Positions 46,701-60,731 of a stretch of DNA of 64,000 nt are shown one piece after another. Under the pieces are notes generated by a model that saw nothing but the letters and a program-made list of their open reading frames with translations, ran no database searches and was not told the origin of the DNA. Made by a program: the position numbers and the translations under genes. Every line of letters begins with the position of its first letter. Within the stretch, counting starts at the first letter, position 1. Source of the DNA: Sipunculus nudus (lineage: Eukaryota > Annelida > Sipuncula > Golfingiida > Sipunculidae); assembly GCA_026874595.1 (NCBI GenBank), contig CM049317.1:11628382-11692381 (forward strand). Direction: 5' to 3'.

Positions 46701-49700
46701 ATATCTACGCATCGCCTATTCCATGAATAATTATCAATGTAATTCGAAAATGTATGACTTCTCCATTTTTTTGTTACAGATTGATAAGCGGAGAGCTTCT
46801 CGGTCACCGTCACCTCTACATGAAGAAGATCTGGCTTGGAAGAAAAGAATACGGTCTCATTCCTCTGCCTCCACGGACTCGGGGCATTCGGTAGCGTTAT
46901 TATTAATATCATAGTTGCCAGGAACGCGAGGTTAAGCGTTTGTCATGCTCTAAATTTCTTTCGGATGCTCGGTTCTTTGGGTCCAATCGTTCGACTGTCT
47001 GTAAGACAGAGATGATCAACTTTTGTCCTTGAAGCAGCCAACGGCCATTACAGGCTGTCTCAAACAAACCAATAGGTTCTGTAAACAGTGCACTGACAAC
47101 TGTCCCTTACAGTGATTTGTAATCATGTTTTAATAGATACTAAATTGCATAAAATACAGAAAAAGATTCAAATTAAATAATCATTCAACATTTGACACAA
47201 ATCATCTTCACTTGGAACGTGCGAAACTCAGATTGGGCTCTCTAACATTTTTACCTGAGTGTCCCGACTCTTAAGATTTTAGCCCTGATTATTCTATTTT
47301 TATTAACAATGGTTCACAAACAGTAAACAACGTTAAACGTATATACATAAATTTGTTTTTAATACTCTTACATTACTGTCCCTGCTGCTATCACTACTAT
47401 AATAATCATGATAGGCCTAATACTAATACTGCCATATATCTCCACTGGTTTTTATACTCCATTGTGGGTACCAATGTCCTATTTTGTTTTTCTGTTCATA
47501 CGTTTTGCTGGTAAACCCCGATAATGGTTACCTTTCACATATATTCTAAGGATACGAGATGACAGAAGGCATTTATTTAATATACATGATAGACAAAATA
47601 TCTAAAAAACAAAAAGGATCAATAAGTATCTCATCGTATATATAAATATATAAATGACCTAGATAACGGTCTGGCACTCGGGGTTTCTCAACAATCTTTG
47701 GTTCCACTGGTATTAAGTGAAGAGAAAGTATGTTGTTCCTTTATTGTGCTGTGTTCTTATCATACAAAAGATTCTGTATACGGCAATATATAAATTACAT
47801 TTTGTCCATATGAACTTCAATAAACAACATGTACAACTGAAGTGAGTAACGTGCATTTAATGTTTTCTCATTAAATTCCTTAGTAAAATAGATTTTTAAA
47901 CTTAAATTTAAAAATACTATAACTTTTCTGTTAAGTGTTATAATATTATCACTTTGTATGTCCTCTTTAGGAACAACGGAAGCGGGCTTCACGATCTCCT
48001 TCACCACTTCACCATGACGATCAGATATGGAAATCTCGTCTTAAATCTCATTCTGATGTCTCGTCCATTGATACATTTCAAGTAGGAAATCATTTTATAA
48101 ATACTGTTATAAATGCTATAACTTTTTGGACAGTTTATTCTTTCATGTTTGAAAACCGGGATAATCGGATTATTTGTTCTAAGTGTTTAAAGAATGGGAA
48201 ATGGTACATGCTTCTGAGACTGTAAGAGGAATGTTATTTTTCAGCTGAACTTTTGAGAAAACGATACCGCTTCTAAATTATTCAAGAAATGCTAATGTAT
48301 TATTAATCAAGGCAAACATACAAGGCCTTGGAAACATATTAACCTTAATCACCTCCTCCCTGAAGTTATTTTTATTTGGAATCGGCCACCATTCGTAGAC
48401 GATTTCGCCAGTATAAAATTACGACAGCTATTTATAACGGTTACGTAAATGTATGAACACCAATGTTTAGAACACTAATGTTAGCTTTCCCTTGGCGCAA
48501 TCATGATATACTCCATGAAGAAGTGGAGATAAAAGTTTGCTTATATTTATTTACCCCAGGGGATGATTATTCCTGCAGATTCTCTACATATTCGCAGTGC
48601 GTAAGTTGTAATTGTACACATTTCTTTTGTTTAAGGGCAATAAGAGGAAAACTCTGAGGTCACCGTCACCTCTGCATGAAGACGATCTGGCTTGGAAGAA
48701 AAGAATACGATCTAATTCCTGTGCCTCCACGGACTCAGGGCACTCAGTAGGTGTTATTATTATTATTGTAAAATTCCGCCAGGATGAGGATTAATGTTTT
48801 CAACGTCACATTGGTTACTTGATCGGTTATTCGTAAATTAGTCCGTTATCAACCTGACTTATTAAGGTTGTGAATGGGGTTTTAATATATTTTATGCAGG
48901 GTAAGGGGACACCTATATAAACATATTTTTAGGTAATCTATATCACCATAATAAGTTTTTGGTCACCAGATACATATCATTTGTTTAACCCGACAGTACA
49001 AATAGAACAGTCGTTCTATTATGTACACTTCATTTTGTCATTTTGACTCGTTACTTTGAATTATTGTAATGCACTCGTGTCCAGATGCCTCAGCTTTAAT
49101 GAACTGACTCTAAGGTTTGCGGCTGCAAGAATTATATTTCTGGTTCCTCAAAATCGGATCATATAAAACCAAACTTATATTCACTGCTTTTTCTGTCAGT
49201 TTTTGTAAATAGGACAATAGATAATAATTTTCACATCTGTTAGAGCTGATACAGTGTTAAACTCAATCAAGGATAAAAACAGCAAGATAAGAAAAATTAC
49301 TGAGAGTTTCTTTTACGATATCATTGTTTAGACAGAAGTAGTATTCATTGTTGTTAATCCGAAACTGTGGAATAAACTACCTGATACATTATGAGAAACC
49401 ACCAATCTCTAAATATATATTTAAACTGAAACATTAGTTCATGATATATTTTATGCCTATTCATTTATATCGAATGTTTTACATATTCAATGTAAACGGT
49501 TTGAAAATATTCGTGTACTTTTTATGCCTTTAATAGGTATTTTTTAGTATATTTTGTATAAATGCATTATTTATTATTGTACCTGTTTGAATATGGCATT
49601 TAGCTGTTAGACTCATTATAAAATCATATGCATGATTGTTGATTGTAATATATTATTAAAATAGCGTTTTACAGTATGTACCGTCATGGACTTTACGTTT

Positions 49701-52700
49701 CACAAAATAGTTTATCTTATTATTATTATTATAATTATTGTTCAGGAACAACGGAAGCGTACATCACGGTCCCCGTCACCACTTCACCATGACGACCAGA
49801 TATGGAAGTCTCGCCTGAAATCTCATTCTACCGTCTCCTCTATTGAAGCATTTCAAGTGAGAATAATACTTCATTTAAACATCTTTCACTTTGACTTAGG
49901 CTAGTTATCATTTCATGTGAAAACATTTGTCCAACTGGATGTGCATTTTAAATGTTTAAAGCGGGTATGCAGAACCTGCTTAGTCTCTCAAATACGGTGC
50001 TGAAAGCCAATGATTTATTATAATCTGGGTGATCAAATTGTTACAAAAGTTGAACAAATAATTGAACCCTCTTTTAAATTATTCACAGCAATGTATTAAA
50101 ATCAAGAAAACACACAAGACACGGTGACATGTTAATTATGCACTATCATGATTAATAATGCACTATCATGTAATGTACTCTTCCAAAGATTATTAAAACT
50201 GTGATCTGACAAACACAAAAGATATGTCAGTTTTATAACAATGTTTTGCAATGTTTTGTGATATAAAAGTCTGGTTAACGAGCTGGAAAATAAACACATA
50301 ATCACATGATTATTCTGATTCTTCAGGAAGCAGATGAGCAGACATCTTCCGTACATATGTCTCTCCGTGAGGGTGAATTTTCTCGTAACTCCTGCACAGG
50401 CCTACAGTCCCCTACCTCGGTTAGCATACAATATTATAATATCAATAAGAAGCAGGGGGCGTCTTATTAAAAACTCACATCAATAGGATTCAAATAATAT
50501 CTTGCCCTGAAGTAAAGGGCATCCAAAAGCTTTATTTCAAAACATTTTCTGCTCCCATTAAAACTTCACACATTTAACAAACTAGAGAATACTCATAGGT
50601 CGTAATAAATTACATCGGGAATAAAAGTATGGGCATCACTGAAACGTCAATCCTCTAACGTTTATATACACTAACACAATACACATGTTAAAAGTAAAAA
50701 AAAATGGGTTTAGATGTATTTGATGGAAAAATAAATGTAGCATCTGGTGCAACGTAAAGTAGTAATTGCTAGGTCGAACGATTTCATTGCTGATTGCTGA
50801 AAATGCTTCTATTCGCAGGGTTGTACTGAGCCAAAATCGAATCAAAGCACCCAGCATGCCTGGATAATTGATGGAATCTTGATACATTATAAGAACGTTT
50901 CACTGACACATGTAAATCTGAATTTCTAGACTGAAATCGAAATGTATTAGTACGGCTGTTACAAATTGATCCTGAAATGAACGTTTGCATTTTAAACGCA
51001 GATTTGTTGCAGATGCGGTAGTTGGTAAACATATTTAAAATCAAAATCCTATATATACTGTGGTTAAAAATTATTTTTTAAATATAGAAAAATAATAAAT
51101 AAAATGAATAAAAACATTATTAAATGGTTTTAATAAAGCTACAATCTTCAAGAGCATTTCATAGAATTCCTTTTTTAATTAAACATTGCTGATCATACCT
51201 AATAACAAACTTAGTGGTAAAGCAACATTTATATGCCCGATATTTATCGATAAACATTTAAACCGTTGTATACTCTATCCTCAGGGTTATAAGAACGACA
51301 CGGAGGAGAAGCTAACAGAAGACACTGGGCCACATAAAAGCACAGGAAACACCTCTGCTGGTCAACACAAGGGTGCTGCAGGTGACGATACTATTGAAAA
51401 ACTAGACTCAAATGTAAATGCAACTTACGCTGGTGAACACAGACACACTGAACTGGAGGAAAGCAATACCGTTCACAACGTAAACAAAGAAGTTTCAAAT
51501 CTGTCCTCCAACAAAGTGTTCAAAGAAGATGCAACATCAGTGAAGAATATAAGTGAAAATACAGTTCACAAAATAGACAAAGTTCAAACCTGCCCACGTG
51601 ATGGAGTTACAGCTGAATATATTGACAATCGGTTCGTGGAGATAAGTTATACCGAAAGAGCTGTCAGTCAGCAAAAACACACATCACAACTACCCCTCAT
51701 CGATAGGCAGATGGGCAGTTCCAGTAAAAAAGGTATCGGTCATAACAGAGATTCCATACCTAAAGACATTCTTGTTATTGATCCAAACGTAGCTACCACA
51801 GGGGAAACACTTGGTAGTCACCACAAAAGCGTTAGTGCAGATAAAGTTGTATCGAACGATGAAAACAGTTTGCAAAAAGACATCATTCTACAGAAGGATT
51901 ACAAAGCAGAGTATGTGCAAGACACTACAGCAAACGAAAAGGATACTCATCAACACATGGGACCAGAAAGCATTGTTGGTCAGATAAAAGACATCGAGAC
52001 AATGGTAAACTCTACTGATTGTGACAAAGATGCTACGACGGGTGAAACATTTAAACATGAACACAATCTGGATGTGTTTATGGACACCCCTGTCAATCAG
52101 AAGACACCGATTTCCATGGACGAAAGTCATATTAATCAGCACGAAGACTTTTCAGCAGACACACGCGATACTGGCCAACGTAAAAGGAAAACGGTAAGTG
52201 AAAACTTTGTAGACCAGACGAAAGACATCGAAACAACAGCAAGCACTACTGATCACAATACAGACGAAAACCTTGATGAAACCTTTAAACATGAAAACAT
52301 ATTGGATGTCTCAAAGGGAACGTCTGCCAATCAGCAGAAAATGATTTCACGAGAAGAAAATCGTACTGACAAACTTGAAGATTTTACAGAAGTCATAAAC
52401 GACACTGTTCAACACAAAGAAAATAAAGCAAGTGGAAACGTAGTAGACCAGACGAAAGACATCGAAACAAGGGCAAGCTCCACTGATCATAACAAGGACG
52501 AAACACTGGATGACACATTTAAACATGAACACAGATTTGATGTTTTAAGGAAAACCTCTGTCAACCATCAGGAGCAGATGTCAAGTGAAGAAACTCAAAC
52601 TACTCAGTTAATGAGTGCTGAAGGAGAAGAGAGCCACCTCTTTCAGAATTTAGAGGCAATTGAGCACGATAGCCTTCATCACAGAGATACGTATGAGGGC

Positions 52701-55700
52701 TCATTCCGTCAACCCAAGAGGGACTTTAGATTCGGCTGCTCCACATGTCACCAGGAGGTCAACTCACAATCGGGTGAAAACACTGACGGTCATAACCGTG
52801 ACACTGAAACCATCGGGCTGTCAGTTGCTAACCAAACAAGCACAACAACAAATGACATTGGTAACGGATACAATACAGACGCAGTAAGAGACGCCATCAC
52901 TTCAGAACAAAATGATGACCGTGAAAGGGATAACACTTATAATAGTCAAAACAACCACGTAATAATAGACCAGTCTCCTATCGAGGTGGACAGAAACCCT
53001 GGAACGGAGGCCATACTTGATGCTGAAAACCAACATTCAAAGGCAAACGTTGTCGCCACTCAACAAGAAAAAGTCTTTCCAGACAGTATGATGACGGAAG
53101 AGCTCAAATACTTTTTATTGGATGATAAATATATCATCTCGCACACCGACTCAACAGAAGGAAGCTTTACCGACCAACAGGAAGAAACAAGGAGATATGT
53201 TTGCAATGATAGGGATGTCAGGAAGGAAGAACGCTCTCCTCCCAGATACCCAATACACGACGAAAGTCTTCTGAGCAAACAAAATGACATTATTTTAACT
53301 GACAGATCTCCAGAAAATCCCAAACTTGCAACAACTACAGAAACCCTGGCTGGTTGGGACAAGGTTAATCAGACGATGGAAAGATCTACAACACAGGACA
53401 GAAGTAAAACAGAAGAGAACTGTCAAAACAATGACGATGAACGTGGGGAAGCATCCAGTACTTTAAATGCCACGATAACGAATACGGCATTGAGTGAGGG
53501 CACCGTTGAGCATCAAAACGTTAATGTTGATCCAAAAGAACAATATAAAGACCAAGAAACTAATACCAGTGACCTAGATTTACCGGAACTAAAACAGGAT
53601 ATAGTTAAAACAAGGAGAATCTATTTAAATCAATGCAAAGACCTGGAACCAGATGCGGCATTGACAAATCAAGGTAGAGAAAACAAGGCACAAAGTATTT
53701 CTACAAGCGGACGAGAAGCCGCCGTAGGAATTGGTCAACATGCATACGTTGGTTTTACTGAAAGTTCTCCCAAACAAGGCACATTTTCTCATGGTGACAA
53801 AATTTTAGAAGAAAGGATCGGTATTCACATTACTGATAAAAGACCGGGTGATCTTCCTACAGAGAATAGGGTTGAGAGTAAGGCAATTGATTGCAGTAAG
53901 CAAGACCTGCAAAGAAAATTACAGGAAGATCTGTCTTCATCTATCACTGTGCTTGATATAATAAAGAAAGACCGTGACATAAATCAGGTTAATAATACCA
54001 TTTGCAAAGGCCAGCACAAGGATAGTGTGGCGGATAGAATCTCACGTGCGAGTGAACAGGAGGACGATGATGAGCGCGAGAACGAATTTAATGAGCTCTT
54101 GAATGTCACAAGCGATGACGATCACTATCGTCAGTGTAGCGATGCTCAAGTACCAGACCCTTCTTGCAGTCGAGGAAGGGATACCAAGAAAAATAGTTGT
54201 GGAGGTCAGCATGGGAACTCTGTATCGGCAGAATGTAGTAGTCCATATCTAAGGCACCGTAATTCAGAAACAGCTCATGAACCTAAAAAAGACACAGGTG
54301 GAAATGTTACTCATAATGTACAACATGAAAACACTCAAACATCTTCTGATGACCCACAGCAGATAATGGACGAACCATGGTCTTCTAAAGATTACCATGT
54401 GGTCGGCCGAGAGAATACTAAAGACCAGCCCATGAGAAATGCTGAAATTAAGGTTAGTCACACTAACTTGTTTTTAGGGCCATTGTTATTATGATCAATG
54501 GACTATTAAATGTGATTTGTCATACTGATGCTTTTATGGAAGAAAACAATATATCAAATTTATCATTGAAATCATGTTTCATTCACCACAACTGCAACAT
54601 TGATATTGACTGCTATTGACTAGCGTTAGACATTGTAATCACCTGACAACTTGTTTCGACAGGACAGGCCATCCCTTCAGAAACCCGCTCAACATATTGC
54701 ACGAGGACATCACCGATATACAGGTCATTCACTGGCAGGCACTGCATCCGTGAATACAGAATCACATTCCGACACATTATCTAAATCTCAAAACGCCTTT
54801 ACATCAACGGTGCGTATTTTCTTTAACTGATTTTCACTTGGGTTTTTTTATATTCCATTTCAAAGCATAGCTCCTTGGCCCTCGGGTGGTAGGTTATAAG
54901 ACATGGTGATAATTTTCGCATTGTACCTGACGTAATTATTGTATTCCTTCTACTGTCAAGAGTTCCCATGAAACAAGACATATTCACATGCCATGTTGTT
55001 ATTTACATCAAAGTAACAAAAAGTTGTTTACCCATCGACCTTCATGAGACCACAGTGTCAACCAAGAGGGGTATACGTTTCTGGTTAATATTATATATAT
55101 CTTATATGATAGCCTTCCATTCTGTGAATACCGTGATTATTTCAGCAATTTATATCAAATAGAATTCAGAATAGTAAACTACCACGTTAGGATTTCTCTT
55201 CTTTCCATATTAGAGATTGTGAATTACATGAAATATAATGTTCCGCCACTGTCAGTATTCCGTTGTCAATGTTCATCACAATACGAACTTAGTACATTGT
55301 ATTGTATTTCCAAACTTGCAGGTAAGACGAACCTCACGAATACCTATCCGTGTAACACGAAAATATTCAGGAGGAGGGGTATGTATGGGACCTTTTCCCA
55401 ATTTTTACAATGAAATCAGTAAAACAAATAGACAAATAACATTGATTTCACCATATCTGTGAGCCGGAGTTCAGGTGTATAATCGATTCGTTTAGTTGTG
55501 TTATAAAAGGACAACCCATTAATTGCATAATAAACAAATCTGAATTAACACGATTCGTTTTAATTTAAATAATAAAGAGGTGTCATATTCATAAGATATT
55601 TGTATTCCCATAAAGTGTCAAAAGTGTTATACTCAATACAGGAAACATATAGTACACACATGATATTGCTATACCTGTTTCAAAAGAGCGCAATAAATAT

Positions 55701-57804
55701 GCACACGATATAAAAATAATATACCCTATGCAGTCCCTATGCGTATTTATGAGCCGTTCATTATTCATTCATAGTGTTCTTTTGTCTTGTATTACAGCAG
55801 ACCAGCATTAAGAATGAGAAATCAGCAGTGCTATTCGAATTTTCTACAAGTACAAGGAATAATACAATGTCCGAAACTCTGTCTAAATGTAATGCGGATT
55901 CAAAGGAAGCTGTCAGTTTGGCAAGGCATGAAAATGGCCAGGCAGGGCAGGCACAACCATGCACAGCAGAGAACGAAGAGAAAATATCCGAGGCAAGGAA
56001 TTATTCCATGTACCTTTAAAGAACTACACAATTTATATCCACTACTAAAATATGCAGGCGGTTTGCCATGGGACACACGCTTTATATCACAATGTGGTTA
56101 GGATTTCGAACAAGTTTATCTATTACAAAGCAACCTATTTCACAAAAATAATACCAAACAAGATTTTGAAAATGATGAATCGTTTCAAATTATAGTTCTT
56201 CCCGTGTATTTTCAGTTAAGTTAAAGATTAAGCTGTTATATTTTAAAAATGGTTAACCCTCTTTTATAATATGTGTTTCTCAGTTCATGAGTTAAGACGT
56301 CTACCAATGTGCGTCGAAATAATAAACTAAAAAGAACATATATTTATTATATTTCTGATTGTTGCTTTATTTGTAGGATTGCCCTAAAGACTTCGAGACT
56401 CCCTCACTGACGAAAGACCCGGTTCTAACAGACAGAGAAACTACTAGTCCGTCACAGGCTTCTGTGGCAGACTGTGGACATGCATACAAAGGTTCTGATG
56501 AAATTATTGACGGCCTCTTAACAGAATTAGAGGCAGAAGAGGAAATACGTCCTGACTATGCAGTAAGCATTTGGCAAAGGAATACGAAACGGCCTCCTCT
56601 CAAAGATGGCGCCAGTAGTTCTCTATGTTAAAGTAGCTAAGAATTCAGGTTTTAAATGATAGGAAAGGTTTTACCATCGTTTCAGTATCTCACCGTTATT
56701 CATACATAAAACATGTATAAAAATAGGGTCCACAATGTGATTACATTTGGCGGATGTCGAAAAGGGTTTTCAACTGATAGATTCATTTCATGAAGCAAAA
56801 GTGTGATAACGGATTAATGGATAATACACAGAAATTTTGGGTAACACCCAATAAGCTTCCAAATTGTCTCAGAGGGCCTATTTCGGGAATAAAGATGAAG
56901 AGAGGATCTTTCACACTCCATTCAGCGTAACAGTATCTTAATAATGATAATAATAATATAATTTGCAATATATTCTCTCCTAGACTGCATATATAGTAAC
57001 ATTCATTTTGTTAATGAAACATTACCTGTGCAAAAGCGTTTTATTTCCTATATAGGTACAGGTTAAAGATCGCTTCATTAATACACGCAAAGATTACACC
57101 AATTTAGAAGTTTCATGGAAAGAACCTGCTCAGAGAGACAGAGAGGTGAGATATGAAAACCAAAATAAAAGCCATAGTTTTTTTTAATTTGTTATTTTAT
57201 TACATTAAATATCTGAAAATCCACGAAATATTAACCAGTCTGAGGAGGAATAATAATTTAGAGTTTATTCTAAAAGGCGGCTACAGTAAAGCACAAATAG
57301 ATAAAATAAATATATTGCATGGAAAATAGTGGGTTCATAAACATTTTTATGCAACAGGTTCTAGATCTTTACTATGAACCTAGAATTTACAGAGGTAAGT
57401 TAGCAATAAACAGTTTTATTTGACTATAACAACAGACTCAGGAAACCACATAACCTTCATTTAAAAACGCGCACACTAAATGTTGTGGCTCATATTATGT
57501 AAATATTATATTATTTTTCAGGATGAACCACTGGCCTCGCCGGTAAATGTTGAAGGGAAAGCGGACTCAACACACAGCAATAAAGCTTCATCAAATCCGT
57601 GCACATTTCAAAGGTTTAACGAATCAGTCAACAGGAAAGAGGAAGGGTCCAAACGAATAGAACAAACGCTAAACAAGGTAGATATTCACCAATTTATGAT
57701 TATCATACATATTCCCTCATACATAGCCTATACTAGATTATTTCGACTATACGTGCATATAGTGTGTATAGTTCGCGAACGTTTCGCAACCAACAGAATG
57801 TAAC

Positions 57805-57852
<48 letters not shown>

Positions 57853-60681
57853 TGCAGCCGTCTGTGTGCTGCATATAGAAATAACAAAATATGATAAGAA
57901 TATTACATGCTTTTAGATGTCTTCTCGGTGCAATAAAATAGACAAGAGTACATAACAAATACACAAATATTAAAAATAAATGTTCGAAATATATAACGGG
58001 TTTTAATTTAAATGGGAAACGAGATTTTACAAGTAGTCTGTGGCTATCATTGCGTCGAAACTATTCACACACTATATACACGGACAATGACTTTACTCAT
58101 AAGCACTTTTTGTTATGATGGGACTTTGTCCCATTTAATGAGAGGCGCATACATAAAACCTCCCCTTGATCAGGCATTCCAGGTCACGGTAGATAATCAA
58201 TTGTAGAAGTTGTCCTCTATGTTAAAGTGTGATTACTCAATGTTAACACTGATGTAACAAGAAATATTATAGTTCAGAATTAATGACGTTTCATTGAACA
58301 GGATGAAAGGCACAACGATCCCAAAGACAGCCTCCTAGTGTTAGACTGTGAAGAAGAATATTCTCAAATAAACAGCAGATCTGTAAACGGTGACCGGCGG
58401 TCTATCGAAAAGGTATGTCCATGTGCCTAACAGAATCGCGTAGATGTAACATGTGACATTACAGTAGCCTCTTAAAACACTGTATAATGTTTACACAAAT
58501 TCCAGTCGAGCATTGATTCTGCACTCATTGCAAGCCAATGTATGAGATCAAAATGATAATTGGTTTACAATTGCCATATATAACTTAATTTTTTATTTCA
58601 GGTCGAATTCTGGTGTTCAGATTCTAAAACTCCTACTGAGGAACCTAGCGATGAGTTACGGAAGACTAATCCAGCTGTAGCCGAAATCGCCCCTTTCAAA
58701 ATGAAGAGTGATGAGGAAGATCTTACTCCAAGGTCATCGAAGGAGTTTGTACCAGTAAGACACACACACACACACACACACACACAAGATTAAACAAGGA
58801 GGGAATGCATTCATTCCCGTTCGTGTGTGTGTGTGTTGTTTGAAATCTAACTCCTCAATTATGAACGAAATCTCATGAAATATCAGTGCATTTCGGGAAC
58901 GCGCCAAGGAAGAATCGATTTAATTTTGGTGTTGAACCAGTCCCTTATGCAGATACTGGAGCGTTATCAAGAAATATTCACAAATGTACGGTCATTTATG
59001 CACGAATGAACATTGGAATATGGGCTAAACATGAATGACAGAATGTCCAGCCTCGTCCGCGTGGCCCGGTCACCTGGTTAGGTCACGCTCGAGCACCTGG
59101 AGTATGTCCAATGTGTTTGCATAGCTTTTAAAAACTTTTGCTGCCATGGCGGAGGCATATATCTAAAGGGATGCACTTTTCTAGTTTCGTTCATAATAAT
59201 GATCAGGCGTAACGACAGAACTCAGAGTGAGCTTCTACAGCACTGCCTCTGGATAGCCTCTCGGTTCTTCTTATGTGATTGGCCTGAGACTATATTTTAT
59301 CAGGTTCCTGGTAGGTAAGGAATAGATGTTAGGGATATCAGAATATCTGCATCCTTAATTCTGCTTGTGTTGGTGAAATGGCTGCTTAATTTATCCCCTC
59401 TGGTCGGCCTTGGATGAGTTCGAGGCCTTCCGAGGTTTTTAATCTTTTACATATTATAGGTCATTTTAGGCCCATTTTTTTCCTCTCTTTTTTCTCTCCA
59501 CTGTGACGGAGCATGACGTGGGACTCCATACAGCCCTCCTCATTCAGAGGATTACAGCTTTTAGTTTTTTCACCTGAATCTTGGAATTTTACGACATTCA
59601 CATGTTGGTATCACTAATCTTTAGCGCCAGCACTAACCTGCCAACATGAGAAAGTTCATATTTGGCTTTAAACGAAGCTGTTGATTTTCATTTTTGAGTA
59701 CTCTTAACATGGAGCACGGTAACCGTAAGACGATACCATGCGGGTACGGAATTCTAGCTACCCAGGTCTTATTACGTGCATATCCCAAAAAATCATTATT
59801 TACATTTGGAAAAAATACCTAAAATAAACAGCGGTGACTCTGTCCATCGTAAAGTGTTATTCAGCTCACACCAGTTGTGAACATGACAGGTATAAGCAGA
59901 ATATTCATAAGAATATTCTTATTAAAACACAGGAATCAAATAGAGGAAGTACTGGTTTTACATAACAAGAAAAATATTAAAACAGACAATTTGCTTGTAC
60001 GCGACCTAGTGACTTATGTTTATGATCTTCATTTTCTCCGCGGAAATGAATACTGAGACATATTACTCACATTACTCCTTAATCTTATATATTTGTAGCA
60101 GCATCAGTCATCGATCCATCATCACGGGATGCATTCTAATTTCATCGTCCATATCCGACAGCAGAGAGATCTTCAGCGAGCCGAGTGTGACCAGATGACG
60201 TCTATGATTAAACGTCTCCTGTCCTCAGTATCACAACGACCACATAAACTCCAGGATTCTTACCAGGTAAGGGCGAGGTTGAAAGGGTTGATGATATGAT
60301 TTTACTAGTTTCAAGTCCCACAACAAGTAAGCCAGGGCAGCATTCCCAACACCTGAATGACCCTTTCTGCATTTAGTATTGTAATAGTACATGGCTCGAA
60401 TCGTTGTTCGCAGGACCTCCTCGACCCATACAATATTACATCTATTTCCGACTTTCAGACTGAATGACACAAGATCATGCTTGCAGATAGAATTTATTAT
60501 CAAGCTTAAAGTATAAGGAAGTTGATAAATACTCAATAAACCTTATTTTCTCTATCTTATAGATGGAATCTTTCACAAATGCCTCGGCTGATAGGACAGG
60601 GGAGGAATCTGGATCTGATTGGTGGCAATCGGCCCGGGAATATGTACCGGTATGACACACACGTGCACGCACACAAACATA

Positions 60682-60731
<50 letters not shown>

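Noticed and set aside
55322..55378. Doubt over a 57-bp exon (RRTSRIPIRVTRKYSGGG)
   Set aside because: Kept in the model only tentatively: it is in phase, but its acceptor CAGGTAAG also reads as a donor, so it may be spurious. Removing it does not change the frame.
57358..57394. Small exon-like stretch between CAACAG and GTAAGT, encoding VLDLYYEPRIYR
   Set aside because: It is 37 bases long and would shift frame between two phase-0 exons; inclusion would wreck the downstream protein. At most a poison exon.
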